The notes: generated by a model from the sequence alone, not told the origin. A stretch of DNA of 58,208 nt from Verrucomicrobiaceae bacterium (GCA_027485995.1 JAIXPW010000007.1:1-58208), one strand, 5' to 3'. Positions 1 to 8,950 are shown, numbered from the stretch's first letter. Numbers and translations are program-made.

Positions 1-500
1 AGGCCGGACTTGTCGAAGACGTAGTCGTAGTTCTCACCCTTGGCCTGCTCCTCCACCAGCTTGCGGATCTCGTTGAGGATGCCCTTCATGCGCTGCAACA
101 TCGTCTCGTTGAGCGCCTGGTTCTTGCGCTGAAGGAACTCGCGGCGCTCGCGGTCGAGGGCGATGCCTTCCTGCTGCTGCATCTGCCAGTCCTTGAAAAG
201 CGCCTGCTTCTTGGTGTCCGCGATCGCCGGGTCCTCGATCTGCTTGCGCAGGGTGGTGAGGTTGTTTTCCAGTTCGCGGATGCGGGTGAGGCGGTCGTTG
301 TTTTCCTTCTGGATGCGGGCGCGCTCGACGTTGATCTGCTTCTGCGCGTCGTTGGTGCGGTAGTACTCCTTGAAGAGTTGCTGCATGTCCACGGTGGCGA
401 TCCTCAAGGGTGGAGCAGGGGATGCCGGTTTGAGGGGTTCCTCGGCGGGGCTCTGGCAGGCGAGGGCTAGCAAAGGAATCAGGAGGCTCAGTGTTTTCAT
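1..500 (-). CDS. OmpH/Skp-like periplasmic chaperone, 3' end outside window
   Basis: The first 166 residues are present; the C-terminus lies beyond the left edge. The protein starts MKTLSLLIPLLALAC, a short hydrophobic signal sequence ending in a Cys that could be lipidated, although the lipobox is not canonical. After a Pro/Ala-rich linker comes an OmpH-like start of the mature domain (RIATVDMQQLFKEYY) and then a long charged helical stretch rich in Lys, Arg, Gln and Glu, typical of the two-helix tentacles of Skp. Skp-family proteins hold unfolded outer-membrane proteins in the periplasm. The ATG at 498-500 is chosen because it directly begins the signal peptide. The family assignment rests on overall pattern, not on a catalytic motif. 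Confidence 0.8.
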   Translation of the reverse strand, partial: MKTLSLLIPLLALACQSPAEEPLKPASPAPPLRIATVDMQQLFKEYYRTNDAQKQINVERARIQKENNDRLTRIRELENNLTTLRKQIEDPAIADTKKQALFKDWQMQQQEGIALDRERREFLQRKNQALNETMLQRMKGILNEIRKLVEEQAKGENYDYVFDKSG

Positions 501-644
501 TTCACCCACTCAACGCCTGTCGCGCGGTCAACCCCTCGCGGGCATCGAAGGTTTCCTGAAAAACCAGGCAAGGTCTCCCGAGTCGCCCGCAGTGGCGTCC
601 AAGAGAGAGTCCAGAAAACCGCATCTAACAGAACTAACCGGGAG

Positions 645-1742
645 CTACGGAGCCCCTGCAGCAGACCGCTCGAAGAACAACGTGAACTCCTGGCGGTTGT
701 AGGTGAGGTGGGTTCTCGCGATCAGTTCGAGGTCGGCCCGCGCGGCCAGGTCCACAGCGCGATGATAGAGACCGATGGCTTCCTCAAAGCTGCTGACGCC
801 CGCCGTCTTGAGGGTGAAGACCACCAGGCCGCGTTCTGTTAGATTCGCGGAAAGGCGCAGCACCTGATGAAGCGACTCCAAGGGATCGCCGTTGAGGTCG
901 GAGAGCAGGGCATCGAACTTCAACGCGGCGGTCGGACGGAAGGCCGCGACATCGCTGTGAAAGAAGTGCAGGCCCTTCTCGCCATTCAGTCGAGGATCCA
1001 GCGCCGCGCGGTCGATGGCGGTGACGCGGTGGCCGCGTTTGAGCAGTTCGGACGTCATGCCTCCGGGGCTGGCTCCGAGTTCCAGCCAGTGGCTGTTAGG
1101 TGGCAGTGGTGGCCGATGGAGTTTGAGGAAATGAAGCGCCTCGGCGATCTTTGCACCCGCCCGGCTGATGGTATCGGGCGAGTTCTGGCTGATGAACTTG
1201 GTGCCGCCGGGATGAAAGCCATTGGAGTCTTTGGGCGTCTGCATGCCGGCGAAGAGGCCTTCCTTTCCGATCAGGCAGAACAGCGTCGCCTTGTTGGGAT
1301 CCTGCGCCTCTGCGTCATTGGCGGGGACCGGCAGGGCGGGGAAAACTTGCAGCGCGCGACCCCGGAGATTCGAGGCGAGGGTCTTGTAGTAGCGGTTGTT
1401 GGAACTCGGATCGAGCAGGCCGATCAGCAGGGTTTGCGGCTGTCGTTCGCCGAATTTCCTCAACAGGGTCTGGGCCGCCTTTTCGATGAAGCCTTCCATT
1501 TTCTGGGGATTGCACGGCCAGCTGTGTTCGACGGGAAGATTCCAGCGGAGAAACATCGCCACGTCGGAGCTGCGGAGGCTGGAAGGATCGGCGACGTGGA
1601 TGAGATGGTAGCCGCTGCCGAGGCGCTTGCTGGAGGACAGGTTGCAGCCGGCGAGGATTTCATCGGTCACGCCCTCGAAGACGTCGGGAATGCGGACAAG
1701 CCAGGGCCTGGCGGAGGAAGAGGAGGACGGTGAAGCAGGCAT
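645..1742 (-). CDS. RlmM-like SAM-dependent rRNA 2'-O-methyltransferase
   Basis: 365 residues. The C-terminal half is an FtsJ/RrmJ-type Rossmann methyltransferase: the SAM loop reads LELGASPGGMTSELLKRG, followed by VTAIDRAALD (acidic residue binding the ribose), HSDVAAF, DALLSDLNGDP and VVFTLK, which fits the K-D-K-E type of 2'-O-methyltransferases. The N-terminal half is consistent with the THUMP-like region of RlmM, the enzyme that methylates C2498 of 23S rRNA. The target in this organism is inferred from the family. The ATG at 1740-1742 gives a full-length product; a Ser-rich stretch follows it. The stop TAG lies inside CCGTAGCTC, which resembles the hairpin element found after two other genes in this window. 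It appears to be a single-gene unit. Confidence 0.82.
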   Translation of the reverse strand: MPASPSSSSSARPWLVRIPDVFEGVTDEILAGCNLSSSKRLGSGYHLIHVADPSSLRSSDVAMFLRWNLPVEHSWPCNPQKMEGFIEKAAQTLLRKFGERQPQTLLIGLLDPSSNNRYYKTLASNLRGRALQVFPALPVPANDAEAQDPNKATLFCLIGKEGLFAGMQTPKDSNGFHPGGTKFISQNSPDTISRAGAKIAEALHFLKLHRPPLPPNSHWLELGASPGGMTSELLKRGHRVTAIDRAALDPRLNGEKGLHFFHSDVAAFRPTAALKFDALLSDLNGDPLESLHQVLRLSANLTERGLVVFTLKTAGVSSFEEAIGLYHRAVDLAARADLELIARTHLTYNRQEFTLFFERSAAGAP

Positions 1743-2037
1743 GCGATGGGAGCGGACGGCAGTGTCGGCGAAGGCGTGGATCGAGTCGATCCTTGATGCG
1801 AACGAGGCGGATCGACGCGGAAACCTGAAACTATTTTCAACAGTGGATCCCTTTGACTGGAAGGCATGCAGCCTGTCGTGGCCTGCCGAAATGAAAACAA
1901 ATCTTGCTAATCAAGGGCTTGCACGCAGTTTCACGGTCGATTGCAGGTTTTCCAGCTGTGCAATCGCGCTTTGTTTAATCTCTGACGTCGCGGTCAAAGG
2001 AAGTGTGGAATGAATGGCGTCACAAGAATAGAAGACA
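1743..2037. other. intergenic region, 5' leader of the RRM gene
   Basis: About 295 bases between two divergent genes, AT-richer than the neighbours. It must hold the promoters of both the methyltransferase and the RRM gene, and the long leader before the RRM start would suit cold-shock-type control, but I could not pick a convincing -35/-10 pair. No conserved small ORF or RNA gene is recognised. Confidence 0.4.
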
Positions 2038-2463
2038 ATGGATATCTACGTGGGCAACCTGCCCTACACTGCTACTGAAGGAGACGTTACCGGTCTCTTT
2101 GCCGCTTTTGGACCGGTCGAACGGGTCAAAATCATCACCGATCGCGAGACCGGACAATCCAAGGGATTCGCGTTCGTGACCCTCGGTGACCAATCCCAGT
2201 TGAATGCGGCTGTTGAAGCCCTCAACGATTACGATTTCAATGGACGTCCGCTTCGCGTGAACGCCTCCGAGCCGAAAGAGTCCCGTCCAGGTGGCGGCGG
2301 CGGATACGGCGGCGGCGGTGGTGGCGGCGGCTACAAGGGTGGCGGCGGTGGCGGCTACAAAGGTGGCGGCGGCGGCGGTGGCTACAAAGGTGGCGGCGGC
2401 GGTGGCTACAAGGGTGGCGGCGGTGGCGGCTACAAAGGTGGCGGCGGCGGCGGTGGCTGGTAA
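2038..2463 (+). CDS. RNA-binding protein: one RRM plus glycine-rich tail
   Basis: 141 residues. Residues 1-80 form one RNA recognition motif: RNP2 is IYVGNL (3-8) and RNP1 is KGFAFVTL (42-49), with the aromatic residues that stack on RNA bases. From about residue 84 the chain becomes a low-complexity tail of repeated YKGGGGG units ending in Trp. This layout matches the small Rbp proteins of cyanobacteria and Verrucomicrobiota, often linked to cold response and RNA chaperoning. The tail is encoded by near-identical GGTGGCGGC-type codons, so its copy number could vary by slippage. A strong hairpin terminator follows at 2488. The gene is monocistronic. Confidence 0.93.
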   Translation: MDIYVGNLPYTATEGDVTGLFAAFGPVERVKIITDRETGQSKGFAFVTLGDQSQLNAAVEALNDYDFNGRPLRVNASEPKESRPGGGGGYGGGGGGGGYKGGGGGGYKGGGGGGGYKGGGGGGYKGGGGGGYKGGGGGGGW

Positions 2464-2487
2464 CAGCCCGTCCAACTGAACTTTCCC

Positions 2488-2523
2488 AACACCCGGTCCT
2501 CTTCACAGGAGACCGGGTGTTTT
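2488..2523 (+). terminator. intrinsic terminator of the RRM gene
   Basis: An 11-bp perfect stem, AACACCCGGTC (2488-2498) with GACCGGGTGTT (2511-2521), a 12-base loop and a T-run on the plus side. It lies 25 bp after the RRM stop and before the convergent DUF1080 gene. Confidence 0.88.
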
Positions 2524-2533
2524 GGTGTCAGGC

Positions 2534-3301
2534 TCACTGGTCCTTTTCGAAGTCGGTGTCGGCGTCCTTGAGATCGATCTTCTTGATCCAGAGATTTCGG
2601 TAGCGGACATCGTGGCCCTCGCACTGGAGCTTGATTCCTTGCTGCGTGTCGGTGATGCCCTTGCCATTTTCATTGCCACCATCGACTCCGGAATTGGCTC
2701 CTCCCCAGACCTGCTGGATCGGCTGGTTGGTGTGGATCTTTTTCCCGTTGAACCAGATCGTCACCTGGGCCGGGGCGATGCGCTTGCCATCCTGGAAACG
2801 GGCGGCGCGGAAGTTGATGTCGTAGGCATTCCATTTCCGGAGGCCGTTGTAGGCATCGACCGGCGCTGCCTTTTCATTGATCACGGCCGCCATGCCGTGC
2901 GTGCCGCGATCGCCATCGAGGACCTGGATTTCGTAGCGGTTCTGGAGATAGACGCCGCTGTTGCCGCCGGGATTCATGATCAGGAATTCGACGTGGAGTC
3001 GGAAGTCGCGGAAGGTCTCCTTGGTGACGATGTCAGCCGCGCCATACTTTCCACCCGCTGCAGCGGGATCGTCGGTCATCACCGCGTTTCCTCCATCGAC
3101 CGGATCGTCGACGATCTTCCACTTGATCGGCAACGACGACGCGAAACGCGGGCCGGTCCAGTAGGTCCAGTGTTCATCGAGCGACTTGCGGCTGCCATCG
3201 AGCAGAAGCATCGCGCCGGGAATGGGCTTCGCGCCGACCCCGATGTCGGCGTGTGCGCAGGTGAGGAGCAGCGGAGTTAGCAGAAAGGCTCGAGGGGACA
3301 T
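2534..3301 (-). CDS. secreted DUF1080 (3-keto-disaccharide hydrolase / LamG-like) protein
   Basis: 255 residues from the ATG at 3299-3301, chosen because it begins a clear signal peptide (MSPRAFLLTPLLLTCAHA); longer in-frame starts would overlap the divergent gene. The mature part shows DUF1080 features: the early LLDGS block, a central NPGGNSGVYLQNRYEIQVLD segment (the hallmark of this concanavalin-like fold), and the late VTIWFNGKKIHTNQPI segment. DUF1080 proteins are abundant in Planctomycetota and Verrucomicrobiota; some hydrolyse 3-keto-glucosides. A periplasmic or surface role in sugar degradation is inferred. It is divergent from the DNA glycosylase gene, with about 80 bp for both promoters. 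Confidence 0.88.
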   Translation of the reverse strand: MSPRAFLLTPLLLTCAHADIGVGAKPIPGAMLLLDGSRKSLDEHWTYWTGPRFASSLPIKWKIVDDPVDGGNAVMTDDPAAAGGKYGAADIVTKETFRDFRLHVEFLIMNPGGNSGVYLQNRYEIQVLDGDRGTHGMAAVINEKAAPVDAYNGLRKWNAYDINFRAARFQDGKRIAPAQVTIWFNGKKIHTNQPIQQVWGGANSGVDGGNENGKGITDTQQGIKLQCEGHDVRYRNLWIKKIDLKDADTDFEKDQ

Positions 3302-3384
3302 GCGGACCTTACCGGATCGTGAGCGACGGTCTTTCCTGGGAAAATCCGCTCGCATCGCGCGTGGGAGGGCGGGAAAATCCCTGC

Positions 3385-4020
3385 ATGTCTTCACGCCACG
3401 ACGAGGCGATCGCCCACTTGAAGAAAGTCTGTCCGCGGATGAAGGCCTGGATCGATCGTCAGGGGCCCTGCGAACTTGAGGCTCATGCAGGCCGTTCCCC
3501 GTTCCACTCCCTCGTGAATGCCGTGGCCCACCAGCAGCTTCACGCGAAGGCGGCGGCCACGATTCTCGGACGATTCCAGAAGCTCTTTCCGGGCGGACGT
3601 TTCCCTGGTCCGAAAGCGCTCGACAAGGTGTCGGATGAGGAACTGCGTGCCGTGGGATTCTCGCGGGCGAAAGCGGCCGCCATTCGTGACATTGCCGCGA
3701 AGACGATCTCGGGTGTGGTGCCCGGCAAGAAGGCGATCCAGGGCATGACCGATCAGGAAATCATCGACCGGCTGGTTCAGGTGCGTGGGGTAGGGAGGTG
3801 GACGGTGGAGATGCTGCTGATCTTCACCCTTGATCGTCCGGACGTTTGGCCGGTGGATGACTATGGCGTGAGGGCCGGCTGGCGGAACCTCCATGGACTC
3901 GAGAACCTGCCCACCCCGAAGGAGTTGCAAGCGGCGGGCGAGCGCTTCAGTCCCTTCCGTTCGGTGGCGGCCTGGTATCTCTGGCGGGCGGCGGATGCCG
4001 GACCCGAGGGCATGCCGTGA
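3385..4020 (+). CDS. AlkA/MAG-type DNA-3-methyladenine glycosylase (HhH-GPD)
   Basis: 211 residues from the ATG at 3385; an upstream in-frame start would add 22 poorly structured residues. The HhH-GPD signature is clear: VRGVGRWTVEMLL is the helix-hairpin-helix DNA clamp with the Gly-rich turn, followed by RPDVWPVDDYGVRAGW, which contains the conserved catalytic Asp. The early segment FHSLVNAVAHQQLHAKAA matches the substrate-side helices of AlkA/MAG proteins, with QQ in the usual place. The enzyme removes alkylated purines in base-excision repair in the cytoplasm. No ada- or ogt-like gene is nearby. The start of the next gene follows closely, but that gene is functionally unrelated. Confidence 0.87.
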   Translation: MSSRHDEAIAHLKKVCPRMKAWIDRQGPCELEAHAGRSPFHSLVNAVAHQQLHAKAAATILGRFQKLFPGGRFPGPKALDKVSDEELRAVGFSRAKAAAIRDIAAKTISGVVPGKKAIQGMTDQEIIDRLVQVRGVGRWTVEMLLIFTLDRPDVWPVDDYGVRAGWRNLHGLENLPTPKELQAAGERFSPFRSVAAWYLWRAADAGPEGMP

Positions 4021-4169
4021 GGGTGTCTCCCGTGAAAGGGGGAGGATTTTCCACGCATTTGCCGCAAAATTCCGGTGCGTCGCGGAGTATGGCAAAATCT
4101 GCCAATTCTGGCCTGTGCATTGCAGCACCTTCGATCAGCCATAGACTCCCCGAGCCGCGCTCAATTCCG

Positions 4170-6698
4170 ATGATTCAACGCCACCCCGCCATCTTCTCCA
4201 GCTCGAAAGGCCTGCTCATGCTCGTGAGCGGCTTGGCCTGCGGATTCGCTTGGGCGGACTCCGCGGGCGAATTTGAAAAGGAAATCCTGCCAATCCTGGA
4301 GGAGCGCTGCTTCGACTGCCACGGCGATGGTGCGAAAAAGGGCGGCGTCAGTTTTGATTCCTCTGATTCCACGGAACAGCTTTTGGCAAAATCGGACTTA
4401 TGGGTGCATGTGCTGAAGAACGTGCGCTCGGGTCTGATGCCTCCACCGAAGGAATCACCGCTGGAGGCTGCGGAGATCGCCAAGCTCGTCGATTGGATCA
4501 AACGCGGGGCCCTGAAGCTCGATCCGGCAAACCCCGATCCAGGCCGGGTCACCCTGCGGCGGCTCAACCGCGTGGAATACCGCAACACGATCGAGGACCT
4601 GATGGGCATCGACTTCCGCAGCGATGAGGAATTTCCCGCCGATGATACCGGCTATGGCTTTGACACGATCGGCGATGTGCTGACGACCTCGCCGCTGTTG
4701 CTAGAAAAATACATGCAGGCGGCCGAGACCATCGTCGCCAAGGCCGTGCCGCTCCAGAACCGGGTGATCCGCGAGCGTCGGGTTGGAGCCGAGGCTTTCA
4801 CCGGTCAGGGATCGAACGGCAGGAACTGGGAAACGCGGATCTCGCTTTACGATCCGGCCGATCTCTCGGGGAAGGTCACGATCAAGCAGCCCGGAACCTA
4901 CCGGATCATCCTCAACGCCTCGGTCAACGGTTCCTTCGCCTATGATCCGGGCAAGGCCAGGACGACCTGGACCGTCGATGGCAAGCAGGTGTTTCAGGAG
5001 GATCTGGCCTGGAGGGACTATCGGAAGGTTGAGCCAGCGGTGGAGGTCAAGTGGGCCGCTGGAGAGTATCCGCTGCACCTGAAGGTCGAGCCCCTTCTCG
5101 GCAAGGACAAGAAGCCGGCGGAAAAGCCGGGCGACGGGCCACCGAATGTCGACTTGAAGTTTGCAGGCTACACCTTGCAGGGCCCCTTGGAGCCGGAGTT
5201 TGCGGCTCATCCGCCGAACTACGAGCGCTTCTTCACCCGGGATGACGTCCCGACCGATGCGGCTGCCAGGAACGATTACGCCAAGGAGATCCTCCGCCGC
5301 TTCGTGGCCCGCGCCTTCCGTCGTCCGGTGGATGAGCGGACGGTCGAGCGGCTGGCAGGGCTGGCTGGGGAGTCGATGGCGCTGCCCGGAGGAACCTTTG
5401 AGAAGGGGATCGCCCGTGCGATGTCCGCCGTGCTGGCCTCGCCGAGGTTTCTTTTCCGGATGGAGGAGACCCTGCCAGAGCCTGACCCAAAGGCTAATCC
5501 GCTTCTCGATGAGTATTCGCTGGCCAGTCGACTCTCGTATTTCCTCTGGTCCACCATGCCGGACGCCACCCTCATGGACCTGGCGGCGCGTGGCGAGTTG
5601 CGGAAAAATCTTCATGCCCAGGTGCAGCGGATGCTCGGTGATTCCCGTTCGGATCAGCTCGTGAAGAATTTCGCGGGCCAATGGCTGCAGACCCGCGATG
5701 TCGAGAGTGTCAGCATCGACGCCCGCATCGTCCAGGCGCGGGATGCCGGTCAGGAAAGTGAGATCCGCAAACGCTTCGAGCGACGCCAGCAGCTCAATCA
5801 GGCGATCGATGCTGCGGAAAAGGCCCACGACGAGGCCAAGGCCGCAGCTCTTCGCAATGAACTCGCCGAGTTCCGCAAGCAGTTCGGCACCCGTCGGATC
5901 GAGTTCAGTGGTGAACTCCGCACCGCGATGCGTCGCGAGGCCGAGATGTGGTTCAAGCACCTGCTGCGTGGCGACAAGAGCGTGCTCGAACTCATCGAGA
6001 CCAACGAAACCTTCCTCAACGAGGCGCTCGCCGAGCATTACGGCGTGCCCGATGTTCGGGGCAATGAAATGCGCTTGGTAAAGCTCCCACCCGACAACCC
6101 TCGCGGCGGCGTGTTGACGATGGGAACCGTGCTGGCCGTCACGTCGAATGCCACCCGCACCTCGCCGGTGAAGCGCGGGCTTTTCATCCTCGACAACCTC
6201 CTCGGCACTCCACCGCCGCCCGCGCCGCCGAACATTCCCTCGCTGGAGGTCTCCGCGAAGAGCCACGATGGCCGCGATCTCAGCCTGCGTGAGGCCCTGG
6301 CGATGCACCGCGAAAAGCCGATGTGCTCGTCCTGCCACGACCGCATGGACCCGCTCGGGTTGGCGCTGGAGAACTTCAATGCCATGGGCCTCTGGCGCGA
6401 CAAGGAAGCGGGACAGCCGATCCCCTCCGTGGCTGGAAAGCTCATCACCGGTGAGTCTTTCGCCGACGTCCGCGAACTGAAGCACCTCCTCGTCACCTCG
6501 CGTCGCCAGGATTACTACCGCTGCCTGACGGAAAAACTCATGACCTACGCCCTCGGTCGTGGCCCGCAGCCCTGCGACATCCAGACGGTCGATCAGATCG
6601 TCGCCGACCTCGAGCGCACCGGCGGAAAGTTCTCCACCCTGCTTCTCGGAATCATCGATTCACCCGCTTACCAGAAACGTCACCGCGAAACGCCATGA
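4170..6698 (+). CDS. DUF1592/DUF1588 family planctomycete-type cytochrome c protein
   Basis: 842 residues from the ATG at 4170, which starts a signal peptide ending near Ala29. A heme-binding CFDCH follows at 47-51 inside a PSCyt1-like domain with the distal Met in SGLMPPP. Then come the DUF1587-type block (RVTLRRLNRVEYRNTIEDL), a carbohydrate-binding-like insert, the DUF1595/DUF1592 helices (RFVARAFRRPVDERTV; RLSYFLWSTMPDATLM), DUF1588 (GVLTMGTVLAVTSNATRTSP) with a second CxxCH (CSSCH, about 719-723), and DUF1585 at the end. These large proteins are typical of the PVC superphylum and are proposed to act in periplasmic electron transfer, but no reaction is established. The stop overlaps the start of the DUF1552 gene by 4 bp, so the two are translationally coupled. 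Confidence 0.93.
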   Translation: MIQRHPAIFSSSKGLLMLVSGLACGFAWADSAGEFEKEILPILEERCFDCHGDGAKKGGVSFDSSDSTEQLLAKSDLWVHVLKNVRSGLMPPPKESPLEAAEIAKLVDWIKRGALKLDPANPDPGRVTLRRLNRVEYRNTIEDLMGIDFRSDEEFPADDTGYGFDTIGDVLTTSPLLLEKYMQAAETIVAKAVPLQNRVIRERRVGAEAFTGQGSNGRNWETRISLYDPADLSGKVTIKQPGTYRIILNASVNGSFAYDPGKARTTWTVDGKQVFQEDLAWRDYRKVEPAVEVKWAAGEYPLHLKVEPLLGKDKKPAEKPGDGPPNVDLKFAGYTLQGPLEPEFAAHPPNYERFFTRDDVPTDAAARNDYAKEILRRFVARAFRRPVDERTVERLAGLAGESMALPGGTFEKGIARAMSAVLASPRFLFRMEETLPEPDPKANPLLDEYSLASRLSYFLWSTMPDATLMDLAARGELRKNLHAQVQRMLGDSRSDQLVKNFAGQWLQTRDVESVSIDARIVQARDAGQESEIRKRFERRQQLNQAIDAAEKAHDEAKAAALRNELAEFRKQFGTRRIEFSGELRTAMRREAEMWFKHLLRGDKSVLELIETNETFLNEALAEHYGVPDVRGNEMRLVKLPPDNPRGGVLTMGTVLAVTSNATRTSPVKRGLFILDNLLGTPPPPAPPNIPSLEVSAKSHDGRDLSLREALAMHREKPMCSSCHDRMDPLGLALENFNAMGLWRDKEAGQPIPSVAGKLITGESFADVRELKHLLVTSRRQDYYRCLTEKLMTYALGRGPQPCDIQTVDQIVADLERTGGKFSTLLLGIIDSPAYQKRHRETP

Positions 6699-8059
6699 AC
6701 CTGCCGACCACCCACCGCCGCGGATTCCTCCGTGGCCTCGGAGCCTGTCTTGCCCTGCCCGCGTTCGAGGCCTTCCTGCCGCGTGCCATGGCCGCATCGG
6801 CAGGGGCTCCGGCACTTGCCACCACCGCCACGGGCGCGCCACTGCGGATGGCCTTCCTTTACTTTCCGAATGGCGCGATCCAGGACAAATGGAACCCCAC
6901 CGGCAGCGGTCGCAACTTCCAGTTCGGCCAAACGCTTTCTCCGCTCGAAGCCCTGAAGCACCGTGTTCAGGTCATCTCCGGCCTCGAGCACCGCAACGCC
7001 GAGGCGGGCGCGGACGGGGCCGGGGACCATGCACGCGCCAACGGCACGTTCCTGACCGGAGTCCGCGTGAAAAAGACCGCTGGCAGTGACATTTTCGCCG
7101 GGGTCTCGGTGGATCAGATCGCCGCCCAGCACATCGGTCGCTCGACCCGCTTCGCCTCACTCGAACTTTCCTGTGACCCCCATCGGAAATCCGGTGGCTG
7201 CGATTCCGGCTACTCCTGTGCCTATGAGGCGAACCTCGCCTGGCGCTCGCCCACCTCGCCGCTGTCTCCGGAATCCAATCCGCGTCTCGTCTTCGAGCGA
7301 CTCTTCGGCAGCGGCCCGCCCGGCCAGCGCGCGGCCACCCTCGCCCAGCGGCGCGAGCAGCAGCGGTCGATCCTCGACTTCGTCATGGACGACGCCAAGG
7401 CCGTGCAGAAGGGCCTGACCCACCGCGACAAGGACAAGCTGGAGGAGTATCTAACAGGTGTCCGCGAGATCGAGCAGCAGATCGTCACGGCTGAGCGTTT
7501 CTCAAAGGTGCCCGACCCGAAAATCGCCGCCCCCGAGGGCATCCCGGCCGCCTACGATGAATACATCAAGCTGATGTATGAGATGATGGCACTTGCATTT
7601 GAAACCGACTCCACACGTGTCGCGACAATGCTTCTGGCTCACGATGGCAGCAACCGAGTGTTTCCCGAGATCGGCGTCGCCGAGGGACATCACTCGCTTT
7701 CCCATCATCGCGATGATCCGGACATGATCCGCAAGGTCGAGTTGATCGACCGTTTCTATGCCACGCAATTTGCCAATTTCCTGAGCCGGCTCGAGTCGAA
7801 GAAGGACCTCGACGGCAACTCGATCCTCCACAACTCGATGATCGTTTACGGTTGTGGAAACTCCGACGGCAACCGCCACACCCACACCGACCTGCCGGTC
7901 GTCGTCGCTGGAAATGGTGGTGGCCGTCTCCAGGCCGGGCAGTATCTCCAGGCGCCCTCCACGCCAATGTGCAATCTTTACCTGAGCATGCTCGACCAGA
8001 TGGGCGTGCCATCGCTTGACCGCTTCGGCGACAGCACCGGGCGTCTTTCCGGAGTCTAA
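6695..8059 (+). CDS. DUF1552 domain protein, Tat-exported
   Basis: 454 residues. The N-terminus TTHRRGFLRGLGACLALP contains a twin-arginine signal (RRGFLRG), so the protein is probably exported folded. The body shows the DUF1552 pattern: LRMAFLYFPNGAIQDKWNP, then VISGLEHRNAEAGADGAGDHARANGTFLTG, VSVDQIAAQHIG, and a C-terminal NSMIVYGCGNSDGNRHTH segment, which recalls the sulfatase-like DUF1501/DUF1552 fold. It is encoded directly after the DUF1592 gene with an ATGA overlap, the standard pairing in Verrucomicrobiota and Planctomycetota, which suggests the two form one export-and-oxidoreduction unit. The enzymatic function is unknown. The stop is followed at once by a hairpin element. Confidence 0.93.
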   Translation: MNLPTTHRRGFLRGLGACLALPAFEAFLPRAMAASAGAPALATTATGAPLRMAFLYFPNGAIQDKWNPTGSGRNFQFGQTLSPLEALKHRVQVISGLEHRNAEAGADGAGDHARANGTFLTGVRVKKTAGSDIFAGVSVDQIAAQHIGRSTRFASLELSCDPHRKSGGCDSGYSCAYEANLAWRSPTSPLSPESNPRLVFERLFGSGPPGQRAATLAQRREQQRSILDFVMDDAKAVQKGLTHRDKDKLEEYLTGVREIEQQIVTAERFSKVPDPKIAAPEGIPAAYDEYIKLMYEMMALAFETDSTRVATMLLAHDGSNRVFPEIGVAEGHHSLSHHRDDPDMIRKVELIDRFYATQFANFLSRLESKKDLDGNSILHNSMIVYGCGNSDGNRHTHTDLPVVVAGNGGGRLQAGQYLQAPSTPMCNLYLSMLDQMGVPSLDRFGDSTGRLSGV

Positions 8060-8062
8060 CAA

Positions 8063-8087
8063 CGTAGCTGGAGCATCCTGCTCCAAG
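8063..8087 (+). terminator. 25-bp hairpin element directly after a stop codon
   Basis: A perfect 7-bp stem, TGGAGCA (8069-8075) with TGCTCCA (8079-8085), a 3-base loop and then AGTTTTG. It begins 3 bp after the DUF1552 stop. Its near-copy (21 of 25 bases) lies at 56893-56917 on the other strand, again just after a stop codon. It may work as a terminator or attenuator before the downstream hydrolase. Confidence 0.55.
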
Positions 8088-8095
8088 TTTTGTTT

Positions 8096-8950
8096 ATGAA
8101 AGCCCACCTCGCCTCGCTCTTTCTTCTGGCAGCGACTCTCCACGCCGAGCCCGCGAAGGAAATCCTTCTCTGGCCGAATGGTGCCCCTGGCTCAGAAGGC
8201 AAGGACACCCCGGAAGTCGTCACCACGGATGCCGGTGGAGAAGTGCGGGTCAACAAGGTCAACAAGCCGACTCTCACGCCTTTTCTCCCCGCCGACGGGA
8301 AAGGCAACGGAGCCGCCGTCATTGTCGCCCCAGGCGGCGGGCACTCGGTGCTCTGCATGACCCACGAGGGTTTCAATCCGGCGAAATGGCTGGCCGATCA
8401 TGGAACCGCAGCCTTCGTGCTGAAGTACCGGCTCGCGAAGGAACCCGGCTCGACCTACACCGTCGATGATCACGCCGTGGCCGACATGAGCAGGGCCATC
8501 CGCTATGTCCGCAGCCATGCGGCGGAGTTAGGCCTTCGTTCGAACGCCATCGGCGTGATGGGTTTCTCGGCGGGTGGCGAGGTCTGCGCGATCGCCTCCA
8601 TGCGCTTCGATTCCGGAAAGGCGGATGCGCCTGATCCGCTTGAAAAGTTCAGCAGCCGTCCAGATTTCCAGGCCCTCATCTATCCCGGCCGCAGCCAACG
8701 GATTGAGCCCATCAAGGAATCCCCACCCGCCTTTCTGGCTGCCTCCGCCAAGGATCGCGAGGACATCTCGGAAGGCCTGCTTCCGGTGTATTTGAAATTC
8801 AAGCGCGCTGCCGTGCCGGTGGAGCTCCACCTTTACTCAAGTGGCGGCCATGGCTTCGGTCTCCGCGATGGGAAGTCCGCTCCGGTTCACGCCTGGATCG
8901 AGCGCCTCGATGAATGGCTGCGCGATCTCAAGTTCACGGGGGTGAAGTAG
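8096..8950 (+). CDS. secreted alpha/beta hydrolase (BD-FAE/acetyl-xylan-esterase-like)
   Basis: 284 residues from the ATG at 8096 (a TTG two codons upstream is less likely). Residues 1-18 are a signal peptide (MKAHLASLFLLAATLHA). The catalytic core is visible: oxyanion loop APGGGH, nucleophile elbow GFSAGG with Ser158, and a C-terminal SSGGHGFGL that carries the His. The pattern fits the xylanase-like esterases (BD-FAE group) that remove acyl or feruloyl groups from plant polysaccharides, in line with the many glycosidases in this window. The substrate is inferred. It lies 36 bp after the DUF1552 stop with a hairpin between, so partial co-transcription is possible. Confidence 0.87.
   Translation: MKAHLASLFLLAATLHAEPAKEILLWPNGAPGSEGKDTPEVVTTDAGGEVRVNKVNKPTLTPFLPADGKGNGAAVIVAPGGGHSVLCMTHEGFNPAKWLADHGTAAFVLKYRLAKEPGSTYTVDDHAVADMSRAIRYVRSHAAELGLRSNAIGVMGFSAGGEVCAIASMRFDSGKADAPDPLEKFSSRPDFQALIYPGRSQRIEPIKESPPAFLAASAKDREDISEGLLPVYLKFKRAAVPVELHLYSSGGHGFGLRDGKSAPVHAWIERLDEWLRDLKFTGVK

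Noticed and set aside
163..702. Two short plus-strand open frames at the left edge
   Set aside because: They are shadows of the OmpH-like gene, and the second also covers the intergenic gap and the methyltransferase end.
867..1733. Long open frame on the plus strand opposite the methyltransferase gene
   Set aside because: It is an antisense shadow of a high-GC gene: no domain features, and the minus-strand frame has clear SAM motifs.
4701..6485. 594-codon minus-strand open frame opposite the DUF1592 gene
   Set aside because: Composition-driven shadow rich in Arg, Gly and His; the plus strand carries CxxCH motifs and conserved DUF blocks.
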